DNA of 13,921 nucleotides from assembly GCA_045538075.1 (NCBI GenBank), contig JAZSQT010000115.1, forward strand, positions 1 to 13,921. The letters are read 5' to 3'. The stretch comes from JAZSQT01 sp045538075. Its GTDB lineage: Bacteria > Chrysiogenota > Deferribacteres > Deferribacterales > Mucispirillaceae. Position 1 is the first letter of the stretch. Each line of letters begins with the position of its first letter. Below are positions 7,722-13,921 of this stretch, one piece after another. The notes below the pieces were generated by a model. The model worked only from the letters and a program-made list of their open reading frames with translations, was not told where the DNA came from and did no database searches. A program made the position numbers and the translations under genes.

Positions 7722-9893
7722 CTACAATTTTATCTTTTTCAATCTTAACGAATTTGAAACAACACTTACAGAAGAAAATGCCATTGCAATTCCTGCTATA
7801 GCTGGGTCAAGCATTATTTTATACATGGGATATAATACTCCTGCTGCAAGAGGTATTGCTGCTATATTATAAAAAAATGCCCAAAAAAGATTTTGTTTAA
7901 TAATACTTGATGATTTTCTTGCTAAATTAATTGCCGTATATAACTTTGATATATGATTACCTGTAATAGTCATATCACTTGAAGTTACTGCAACGTCAGT
8001 TGCACCATACAAGCTAACCCCTAAATCTGAAGCAGAAAGAGCTGCTGCGTCATTTATCCCATCGCCTACCATAGCAACTTTTAAGCCTTTATTTTGATAC
8101 TCTTTTAATATCTCCAATTTGCCTGTAGGAGTAATATTGTAATAATATTCTGATATACCTAATAGTTTTGCAGTATCTTTAACTGCATCTATATTATCTC
8201 CAGATAAAATTACTGGTTTAATATTCATTTTTTTAAGATTAGTAATAACTTCTTGTGCATCTTTTCTTACTGTATCGCCTAATAAGATTACTGCATAAGC
8301 AATGCCGTCAATAGCTATAAAAACTTGAGTGTAATTTTTTGTAATAGCAATATTTTTATTGATAGATACATTTTCTTTTGACATAAAGGCTCTACTACCA
8401 ATAATAATTTTTTTGCCGTTTATTACCCCTTTTATTCCATAACCATTGATATTTTCAAAATTTTCTACTGTATGAAATTTTGTTTCTAATCTTTGACCGT
8501 AAGATACTATTCCTTTAGCAATAAAATGCTCTGAATATTTTTCTAAAGATGCTGCATACTCTATAAGAGTATGTTTACTTATATCACCTAATATAACTAT
8601 ATCTGTAACATTAAAATTGCCGTAAGTAAGAGTGCCAGTTTTATCAAACAAGCAAATATCTATTTTTGATGCACGCTCCAATACTTCGCCATTTTTAATT
8701 AAAACTCCCTCTTTTGCTCCTCTTGCAACGGCAGATATTATTGCTGTTGGTGTAGCAAGCCCTAAAGCACAAGGACAAGCAATAACGAGAACTGATACGA
8801 ATGGAATAATACTTTCTATAAAACTGCCAGAATAATAAAGCCATACTGCAAAAGATATAATAGCAACTAATAACACTATAGGAACGAATACAGAAGCAAC
8901 TTTATCAGCAAGCCTTTGAATATTTGCTTTACTTTCTGTAGCTTCTTTAACAGTCTTTATAATATCTGATAAAACTGTTTCTTCTCCAGTTTTTTCAACT
9001 TCATATTCTACAAAGCCATTTAATACTATAGTCCCAGTAAATAATTGACTGCCTTTAACTTTCTTAACTGGTTTAGATTCTCCTGTAAGCATTGATTCAT
9101 CAATTAAACAATCGCCACTAACAACTTTTCCATCAGCAGCAACAATGCTACCGGCTTTTAGTATTGATATATCACCAATATTAATATCTTCTATATTAAC
9201 AGTAACTTCTTTTTCATCTTTTAATATAATAGCAGTCTTTGGAGACAAATCAAATAGGGCATTAATAGACTTTGCCACATTCTTTTTTGCTCTTTTTTCA
9301 AGATTTTTACCAAGCATAACAAAAGTAATTATAACTGCCGTTGCTTCAAAATATAAGTGTCCAGTATGACCTACCGTCATAAGATAAGCAGAATAAATCC
9401 ACGATGTAAAAGTGCCTAAAGTAACTAACGTATTCATATCAGGGTGGATTAAATTTTTAAATGCTGGCACATAAAAACGGCTACCACACCAAAAAAGAAC
9501 AATAGTTGACAAAATAAATTGAACTGAATGATTATATTGCCAATTTTTAATAAAATCTAATGATGGTATCATAGCACCCATTGATAGCACTAAAATAATT
9601 ATAGTTAATATTAAAGATACAACAAAAGGTGCAGTAAAAATATTTTCGTCTTTATCGTTATTAGTAGAATTATTACTTTTTTCTTTATACGCTTTAAAAC
9701 CGGCTTTTTCTATGGCATTAATTACTTCTTTTATATCGGTTTTATCATTATCTAATTCAACTGTTGCACATTCTGTAGCAAGGTTGACATTAACTTTATC
9801 TACACCGTCAATTTTACCTGCTACCTTTTCAATTCTTGCAACGCAAGCAGCACAACTCATACCTTTTATTGATAATACTTCTTTCTCTTTCAT
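7722..9893 (-). CDS. copA: Cu+-exporting P1B-type ATPase
   Basis: 723 aa with one N-terminal heavy-metal-associated domain (GMSCAACV; C14 and C17) and eight predicted spans. Motifs: TGES (270-273, actuator), CPC (C373-C375, transport site), DKTGT (D417 is phosphorylated), GDGIND (610-615), YN (675-676) in span 7 and M704-x2-SS in span 8. CPC with YN and MxxSS is the P1B-1 Cu+ signature, so it should pump Cu+ out of the cytoplasm. Odd point: the nucleotide-domain HP dipeptide, almost invariant in P1B ATPases, reads HF here (SEHFIA, H456-F457); the His is kept. ATG at 9893 has AGGA about ten nt upstream. No CopZ chaperone or CsoR/CueR gene is adjacent. A sigma70-like promoter overlaid by a dyad lies about 80 nt upstream. 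Confidence 0.96.
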   Translation of the reverse strand: MKEKEVLSIKGMSCAACVARIEKVAGKIDGVDKVNVNLATECATVELDNDKTDIKEVINAIEKAGFKAYKEKSNNSTNNDKDENIFTAPFVVSLILTIIILVLSMGAMIPSLDFIKNWQYNHSVQFILSTIVLFWCGSRFYVPAFKNLIHPDMNTLVTLGTFTSWIYSAYLMTVGHTGHLYFEATAVIITFVMLGKNLEKRAKKNVAKSINALFDLSPKTAIILKDEKEVTVNIEDINIGDISILKAGSIVAADGKVVSGDCLIDESMLTGESKPVKKVKGSQLFTGTIVLNGFVEYEVEKTGEETVLSDIIKTVKEATESKANIQRLADKVASVFVPIVLLVAIISFAVWLYYSGSFIESIIPFVSVLVIACPCALGLATPTAIISAVARGAKEGVLIKNGEVLERASKIDICLFDKTGTLTYGNFNVTDIVILGDISKHTLIEYAASLEKYSEHFIAKGIVSYGQRLETKFHTVENFENINGYGIKGVINGKKIIIGSRAFMSKENVSINKNIAITKNYTQVFIAIDGIAYAVILLGDTVRKDAQEVITNLKKMNIKPVILSGDNIDAVKDTAKLLGISEYYYNITPTGKLEILKEYQNKGLKVAMVGDGINDAAALSASDLGVSLYGATDVAVTSSDMTITGNHISKLYTAINLARKSSSIIKQNLFWAFFYNIAAIPLAAGVLYPMYKIMLDPAIAGIAMAFSSVSVVSNSLRLKKIKL

Positions 9894-9970
9894 AAATAAA
9901 TATTCCTAATGTCTAATTATAAAAATGTAGCACCATTTAATAAAAAATCAATAGCCAATTATAAATTTCA

Positions 9971-10002
9971 TAAAATATAGGTATATTACATATATTTTAC
10001 AA
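9971..10002 (-). promoter_or_regulatory. Predicted copA promoter overlaid by a 9-bp inverted repeat
   Basis: On the minus strand TTGTAA (10002-9997) and TATATT (9979-9974) sit 17 nt apart, a good -35/-10 pair facing copA. The perfect dyad TAAAATATA (9971-9979) and TATATTTTA (9991-9999), with an 11-nt spacer, covers the -10 and most of the -35, as an operator would. It is not a CopY box (TACAnnTGTA), and the spacing is 17 rather than the 19-20 of CueR-type promoters. The arms are pure A/T, so chance is a real alternative. Confidence 0.45.
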
Positions 10003-10083
10003 CTCTTTCCATTGGATATTTATTTAAACAAAATATAAATATAAAAACAAATGTTTATTTTATGAAATTTTTTTATTTTTCCC

Positions 10084-10112
10084 TTGACTTTTAATTTAAA
10101 TATCTGTTAAAT
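10084..10112 (+). promoter_or_regulatory. Sigma70-like promoter of the DUF3015 gene
   Basis: TTGACT (10084-10089), a 17-nt spacer and TTAAAT (10107-10112) with TG just upstream form a reasonable promoter. Transcription would begin near 10119, giving a leader of about 22 nt that contains the strong Shine-Dalgarno GGAGG at 10129-10133. Confidence 0.6.
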
Positions 10113-10140
10113 ACGTGTCTAAAGTATTGGAGGTAAAAAA

Positions 10141-10611
10141 ATGAAAAAATTATTTATTGCCGTAATTTGCATTACTTTTTTATCAGTTGCAACTGATAGT
10201 TTTGCAGGTAAATTAAGAGACAACGTTGGTTGTGGCGTTGGAACTCTTATTTTTGAAAGTGCTGGTCAAGCTAACGGTGGCTGGCTTTTACAGATGACTG
10301 CATCATGGACTAATGGTGCTTTATCTAACACACTTTCTATCACTACTGGAACAGTAGGTTGTCGTGGTAGCATTAATGACGCAGTTAAATACGAAAAAGC
10401 ATACGAATTTGTTACTGCAAACATTGACAATTTAGCAAAAGATGCTGCAATGGGTGAAGGCGAAACTTTAACTTCTCTTGCTGCTTTACTTGAAGTTACA
10501 GATGTTGCAACTTTTGGTGCAAATATCCAAAATAATTTTTCTACAATTTTCCACAGTGCAGATGTTCAATCTGATGAAGTGTTAATGAAAATTATTGAAG
10601 TAAATAGCTAA
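10141..10611 (+). CDS. Secreted DUF3015-family protein
   Basis: 156 aa. A Sec signal peptide (MKK, hydrophobic core 4-17, likely cut after SFA at 22) leads a mature protein of about 134 residues. The segment GCGVGT (30-35), the TASWTNG and LSITTGTVGC stretch (up to C74) match the DUF3015 pattern GCGxGS...TTN...GITSGTxGC. C31 and C74 are the only mature Cys and probably form a periplasmic disulfide. The C-terminal half is helical, with no motif I know. Expression looks high: good promoter, GGAGG seven nt before the ATG, higher local G+C than neighbours, and a strong terminator 11 nt after the stop. The family has no established function. Its pairing with the following DUF4105 gene is the main clue to its role. 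Confidence 0.82.
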   Translation: MKKLFIAVICITFLSVATDSFAGKLRDNVGCGVGTLIFESAGQANGGWLLQMTASWTNGALSNTLSITTGTVGCRGSINDAVKYEKAYEFVTANIDNLAKDAAMGEGETLTSLAALLEVTDVATFGANIQNNFSTIFHSADVQSDEVLMKIIEVNS

Positions 10612-10622
10612 TTAAATTTATA

Positions 10623-10655
10623 AAGAAGCCTTTTATTAAGGCTTCTTTTTCTTTG
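10623..10655 (+). terminator. Intrinsic terminator after the DUF3015 gene
   Basis: AAGAAGCCTT (10623-10632), loop TTATT and AAGGCTTCTT (10638-10647) form a perfect 10-bp stem followed at once by a T-rich tail to about 10655. It ends eight nt before the next start codon, so the downstream gene must rely on readthrough or on a start site at or inside the terminator. Confidence 0.93.
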
Positions 10656-10662
10656 TTTCTAT

Positions 10663-12558
10663 ATGTTTTTTATAAAAATTCTTTTTTCGTTTTTTTTTCT
10701 ATTATTATCTTATAATTTATCTTTTAGTAGCGATTACGTTGATAGTCTTGTTGCAAAAGCATTAGAAGAAGAAATTTATAATGAAAGAATGTGGGAAGTT
10801 TTACTTCATTATAAAGGTAATTTATTTATAAAAAAACGTAGTTTAGTTGATGACCCTAAATTTTTCTTATCTCCTGACGGCAAAAAGGAGCCAGCAAAAG
10901 AATTAGAAGCAACTATAAGAGGTTTATTTAAAACTGATGGTTACGATGACGAGAATAAACACCCTTACTGTAAATTTCCTGCAAGGAGATTGTGGCTTAC
11001 AGAACGTTTAAACATAGATGAAAGTAAATTTCCAGTTTTAAATTGCAACGAATTTGAAAAATTAAAAGCAGAAATTGATCCTACATCTGTTACTTTAATT
11101 TTTCCATTTCTTTATATTAGTCGTCCAGTATCAATGTTTGGTCATACATTACTTAGGATAAATAATCGCACTAACAACCCTCTTTTAGGGCATGGAGTAA
11201 CATTTAATGCCTTAATGCCAGATGATGAAAACCCAGTAATTTATTCTGTCAAAGGGCTTTTTGGTGCTTATCCTGGACAATATTCTGTAAAAAAATATTA
11301 CACAACTATCTTTGAATACGTTGGTATTGAAAAACGAGATATTTGGGAATACGACTTAAATCTAACTCAAGATGAAACTTATAGGCTATTTCTACATTTA
11401 TGGGAGCTTGCTGACGTTTATTCTGATTACTGGTTCATTGATGAAAATTGTTCCTATAACTTGCTTTTTTTAATTGAAGCAGCAAGACCATCACTAAACT
11501 TAACTGTTAGCACTTTTGGTGAAGTTCCACAAAAAACAGTAAAAAGAATAATTAAGAATAATCTTGTTACTAAAATTAACTATAGACCATCTCACAATAA
11601 AACGATGGAATCAATTGCAGATACATTACCTCGCAAAACAATATCAAAAGCAATAGATGTAGGCAAAGGTAAGGAAGAAATTACTGTAATTACAGAAAGT
11701 GATTATTCTGATAGAATTAAAGTAGGTATGCTTGACTTAGCGACAGAAGTTTTAAGATACGATAGTATTTCAAAAGAAGATGCAACTGAAGAGTATGTCC
11801 ATTTTTATAGAGCAAAAACTATTGAACTACTTACTGCTCGCTCTAAATATAGATTAAGACCAGATTACGAAATTCAAAAACCTTATCCACCAGATGAAAG
11901 TCATAATATTTCACGTTTAAGAGCTACTGCAGGAATGGAAAATAATGATTTTTATACAGAGTTAGGTTATAGACTTCTTTTTCATGAGTTATACGATATA
12001 GATAACGGTTATATACCAAATTCAGAAGCAACAGTATTAGATATTACTATTAGATATAATACTGCTAAAGGCACTTTTAAAGTGCAAGATTCAACTTTAA
12101 TGTCTTTAGCCACTTATCCACCTATGAGCAAATTATTTATGCCTTTATCATGGAAAATAAAAATAGGTGGTAAGCAAAAATATTTTGAAAATAATGGCGA
12201 AAAATACGTTCCCTATATTCAAGGTGGAGTTGGAGCAACTTTAGAATTTTTTAATGCCGTTTCTGTATGGCTAATGGCAGACGTAGATTTGTCAATATCT
12301 TCTGGTTACTCAAGTTATGCAGGAGTTGGACTTGGAGGCTCTTTTGGAGCGTCTTATAGCTATAAGTATGGCAAAATTATAGGCGAAGCGTATTATAGAA
12401 ATTATGTAATTAGTAGATTAACTGCTGAATACGGTGCAAATATTGCCTATATTTTCCCGATAACAAAAAATAATTCATTAAAAGCAGAATTTGAAGCCTA
12501 CCACTCAAATGGTGTAGAAAAAATAGATTATCGCCTTTCTTATCAATTCTATTTTTGA
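10663..12558 (+). CDS. DUF4105 / Lnb-type periplasmic domain protein with C-terminal outer-membrane-barrel-like region
   Basis: 631 aa. A signal peptide (MFFIKILFSFFFLLLSYNLSFSS) is followed by an N-terminal region (about 24-140) with C103 and C128 that may pair. The DUF4105 core (about 143-285) holds SMFGHTLLRI with H161, KGLFGAYPGQYS, RDIWEYDLNLTQDE and DENCSYNLL with C263. His before an Asn-Cys pair is the order seen in circularly permuted papain-like (LRAT-like) folds. The Pfam domain once called DUF4105 is, to my knowledge, now named for Lnb, a Bacteroides lipoprotein N-acyltransferase. From about 395 the sequence becomes alternating beta strands rich in Gly and aromatics and ends YQFYF, a terminal Phe typical of outer-membrane barrels. 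So a periplasmic enzyme-like domain is fused to a barrel; acyltransferase versus peptidase activity is open. The ATG is the only possible in-frame start, has no Shine-Dalgarno, and follows a terminator. Confidence 0.85.
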   Translation: MFFIKILFSFFFLLLSYNLSFSSDYVDSLVAKALEEEIYNERMWEVLLHYKGNLFIKKRSLVDDPKFFLSPDGKKEPAKELEATIRGLFKTDGYDDENKHPYCKFPARRLWLTERLNIDESKFPVLNCNEFEKLKAEIDPTSVTLIFPFLYISRPVSMFGHTLLRINNRTNNPLLGHGVTFNALMPDDENPVIYSVKGLFGAYPGQYSVKKYYTTIFEYVGIEKRDIWEYDLNLTQDETYRLFLHLWELADVYSDYWFIDENCSYNLLFLIEAARPSLNLTVSTFGEVPQKTVKRIIKNNLVTKINYRPSHNKTMESIADTLPRKTISKAIDVGKGKEEITVITESDYSDRIKVGMLDLATEVLRYDSISKEDATEEYVHFYRAKTIELLTARSKYRLRPDYEIQKPYPPDESHNISRLRATAGMENNDFYTELGYRLLFHELYDIDNGYIPNSEATVLDITIRYNTAKGTFKVQDSTLMSLATYPPMSKLFMPLSWKIKIGGKQKYFENNGEKYVPYIQGGVGATLEFFNAVSVWLMADVDLSISSGYSSYAGVGLGGSFGASYSYKYGKIIGEAYYRNYVISRLTAEYGANIAYIFPITKNNSLKAEFEAYHSNGVEKIDYRLSYQFYF

Positions 12559-12729
12559 TTTTTTTTACTATTTATCATTGCAACTTATCAAAAAATCTAC
12601 ATTTTTATTTATCTAATTATTTATAATTTTTATTATTTTACTAAATTTATTAGATATTCTGTTTTTATATTAACATTTTATTATGGTAAAATCTAAAAAT
12701 TATTGCGTAAGATGTAATTTTTTTTACAC

Positions 12730-13080
12730 TGTATAAGGAATATATCGTTTGCAGATTTATAGCTAAATAATTTTCTTGGATAATTATTAATCAAAATTTC
12801 TTTATGGTAGTTTTATTAAAGAGTTTTCCAATATCGGTTTTTTTAGGGATAATTTTCTAATTAGCTTGTTACTATTTTCGTTACTACCTCTTTCAGAAAA
12901 GCAATAAGGGTTAGAGTAGTATATATTAATTCTTTTTTTTCATAAATAGGTTTTTACATATTTGAAAAATTAAGAAATTCTGCACCGTTATCAATAGTTA
13001 TAGACTTATTTTACAAAACTAAATATTCCCATATTTCAGAATAAAGAATAACCACCTTCTTTCTTCTCTCAATGTCGCAG
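12730..13080 (-). mobile_element. Decayed IS30-family transposase remnant (C-terminal catalytic part)
   Basis: Minus-strand translation recovers IS30 transposase pieces in three frames: TIDNGAEF (about 12974-13000, the second catalytic Asp), SNPYCFSERGSNENSNKLIRK (split here: SNPYCFSERG then SNENSNKLIRK, about 12855-12920), PKKTDIGKLFNK, and INNYPRKLFSYKSANDIF (about 12735-12790). These correspond in order to DNGxEFA, HPYxSWERGTNENTNGLIR, PKGTD and LNxRPRKxLGYxTPxE of the family. At least three frameshifts and several stops (one just before and one shortly after the DNG motif) separate them, so it cannot be active. The N-terminal half is missing and I see no clear terminal inverted repeats. 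The flanking 12559-12729 is very AT-rich and holds no gene; AAAAATTA/TAATTTTT (12695-12722) is at most a weak hairpin. Confidence 0.78.
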
Positions 13081-13120
13081 TAATTATTTTAATTTATAAC
13101 TTATAGAATTTTTTTATTAA

Positions 13121-13149
13121 TTGACATTGATTATCAATATTATTACAAT
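13121..13149 (+). promoter_or_regulatory. Near-consensus sigma70 promoter with a Fur-box-like site
   Basis: TTGACA (13121-13126), a 17-nt spacer and TACAAT (13144-13149) match the consensus at 11 of 12 bases. Over the -35 and spacer, TGACATTGATTATCA (13122-13136) matches the 7-1-7 Fur consensus TGATAAT-n-ATTATCA at 12 of 14 positions, with the right arm perfect. A repressor there would block RNA polymerase, which suggests iron control of the ferredoxin-like gene that follows. FNR is less likely: its TTGAT-N4-ATCAA spacing is not met. Confidence 0.6.
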
Positions 13150-13168
13150 AAATAATATGGTGATTTTA

Positions 13169-13412
13169 ATGACACAAAAAGATAACTTAACTCTTAGAAG
13201 TTTCATTAAATTTAGTTTAACTAATCTAACAACATTAGGCTTATTTCAAATATTAGATAAAAATACATATGCAAGCAATATTATCAATTATGATATATCA
13301 ATGTGGCAATTTTTTAATTAATAATTCTACATGCACAAGATGTTTTATTTGTAGAGATAATTGTCGTAATAAGGCTATAAGTATAAAAGCAAATAGTGAA
13401 GTATATAAATGA
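13169..13412 (+). pseudogene. Short Tat-signal-like 4Fe-4S ferredoxin gene split by a one-base frameshift in a T6 run
   Basis: From ATG 13169 (GGTGA five nt upstream, promoter just before) the frame encodes a leader-like segment, TLRSFIKFSLTNLTTLG, then meets TAA at 13319. If the T6 run at 13310-13315 had five Ts, the frame would continue without a break to TGA at 13412. The result would be 80 aa containing FLINNSTCTRCFICRDNC, with C55-x2-C58-x2-C61-x3-C65 and then NKAISI. That is a one-cluster ferredoxin motif; its FLxxCTRC style recalls NapF-type proteins. Arg replaces the usual Pro after the fourth Cys. The leader resembles a Tat signal (S/T-R-R-x-F-L-K), but the first Arg is Leu. A separate 40-aa ORF from ATG 13290 also contains the cluster but has no ribosome binding site. 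Frameshift, sequencing error, slippage, or a remnant of a longer gene all remain possible. Confidence 0.6.
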
Positions 13413-13429
13413 AAATATTAGGAGAAATT

Positions 13430-13921
13430 ATGAAAAAAATATGTCTCATTATTATATTATTTAATTTATTAGTTTTTACTGCTTTAGCAGATAATAATAC
13501 AATTTTTAATGAAAATAAAAAACTTTTTTGCGAAAGTAACAACACAAAAGAAAAGGAAAAAGCATTTAATAATATATTAGATTTAGCTTATAATGGATTA
13601 CCAAATGCAGAATATTTTGTTGCCTCAATTTATTATGGAAATCCATATAATACATTACCTAAAATAGATATTGATAATGCTTTTAAATTTTTTGAAAAAG
13701 CCAGTAAAAATAACCATGATTTAGCTACAGCTTATTATGCCTATATGATTTATAGAGGTTTTGGAGTAGAAAAAAACATAAAAAAAGCAATATCAATTTT
13801 AAAAGAAAATTTAGAAAATAATCCATATAACAATATTCTATTAGGTTTTATTTATATAGCAGAAAATCATAAAAATATAAATGATTTTAAAGAAATTATA
13901 AATAATTATTCTTCTGAAAAT
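13430..13921 (+). CDS. Sel1-like repeat secreted protein, 3' end cut by window edge
   Basis: 164 codons are visible with no stop before the window ends. ATG at 13430 has AGGAG five nt upstream, and a signal peptide follows (MKK, hydrophobic core, probable cut after ALA near 20). From about residue 46 helical repeats of the Sel1/TPR type appear: AYNGLPNAEYFVASIYYG, then DNAFKFFEKASKNNHDLATA with YYAYMIYRGFGVEKNIKKA, which is the Sel1 pattern (alanine-rich helix, then YxxGxGVxKNxKKA). Sel1 proteins act as periplasmic or secreted adaptors for protein-protein contact; no enzyme motif is seen. It starts 17 nt after the ferredoxin-like gene and may share its promoter. Lys, Asn and Ile content is high even for this window. 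Confidence 0.8.
   Translation, partial: MKKICLIIILFNLLVFTALADNNTIFNENKKLFCESNNTKEKEKAFNNILDLAYNGLPNAEYFVASIYYGNPYNTLPKIDIDNAFKFFEKASKNNHDLATAYYAYMIYRGFGVEKNIKKAISILKENLENNPYNNILLGFIYIAENHKNINDFKEIINNYSSEN

Noticed and set aside
12578..12601. Sequence ending ATCTACA resembling an IS30 terminal inverted repeat
   Set aside because: Its orientation is wrong: the tip would face the transposase remnant, and the element would have to extend into the intact DUF4105 gene. No partner repeat was found beyond 13080.
12695..12722. AAAAATTA/TAATTTTT hairpin with a T run as a terminator for the DUF4105 gene
   Set aside because: The stem is only A-T pairs with a 12-nt loop, too weak to support, and it lies more than 130 nt after the stop codon.
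13121..13168. Upstream ATG codons (13121 frame) as the start of the ferredoxin-like gene
   Set aside because: These codons lie within the promoter -35/-10 region and cannot be on the transcript. The ATG at 13169 has a GGTGA site at good spacing.
1..13921. CRISPR array, tRNA or rRNA genes, phage or toxin-antitoxin modules
   Set aside because: No regularly spaced repeats, no cloverleaf or rRNA motifs, and no recognisable phage or toxin-antitoxin protein were seen on either strand.

Overview
The window is strongly AT-rich DNA, densely coded, from a Gram-negative (diderm) bacterium. The diderm call rests on Sec signal peptides, a periplasmic-type 5'-nucleotidase, a DUF3015 protein, and a DUF4105/Lnb-type protein that ends in an outer-membrane-barrel-like aromatic C-terminus. 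The mix (Tat export, molybdopterin synthesis, ferredoxin, BipA, CopA) would suit a low-GC anaerobic or microaerobic, possibly host-associated lineage. A Deferribacterota/Mucispirillum-like or other low-GC proteobacterial-type genome is my guess from general impression only; no rRNA or marker here settles it.

Layout. 1-9893 is coded on the minus strand. In transcription order: copA (Cu+ P1B-ATPase, 9893-7722), bipA/typA (7438-5591), a tatB-like gene (5507-5175), tatC (5182-4394, GTG start), moaA (4401-3415), a divergent LarA-family gene (3455-2388), an OmpR-type response regulator (2416-1685) and a 5'-nucleotidase-family gene (TTG start at 1577, cut by the left edge). From tatB to the response regulator every stop overlaps the next start (8, 8, 41 and 29 nt), so this is a translationally coupled operon linking Tat export, Moco synthesis, a LarA-like protein and an orphan regulator.

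9894-10140 is a divergent promoter region. The predicted copA promoter is overlaid by a 9-bp perfect inverted repeat, and a separate sigma70-like promoter drives the plus-strand gene. The plus strand then carries a secreted DUF3015 protein (10141-10611), a textbook intrinsic terminator (10623-10655), and a DUF4105/Lnb-domain protein with a C-terminal barrel-like region (10663-12558). That last gene starts 13 nt after the terminator T-tract and has no Shine-Dalgarno.

12559-13921 is accessory in character. It holds a decayed minus-strand IS30-family transposase remnant (about 12730-13080), then a near-consensus promoter with a Fur-box-like site. This promoter precedes an 80-codon Tat-signal-like mini-ferredoxin gene whose two halves are put out of frame by one extra T in a T6 run. 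A Sel1-repeat-like secreted protein runs off the right edge.

The most notable signals are the LarA-like protein lacking the usual nickel-pincer residues but locked to moaA, the DUF3015-terminator-DUF4105 pair, and the split, apparently iron-regulated ferredoxin gene.
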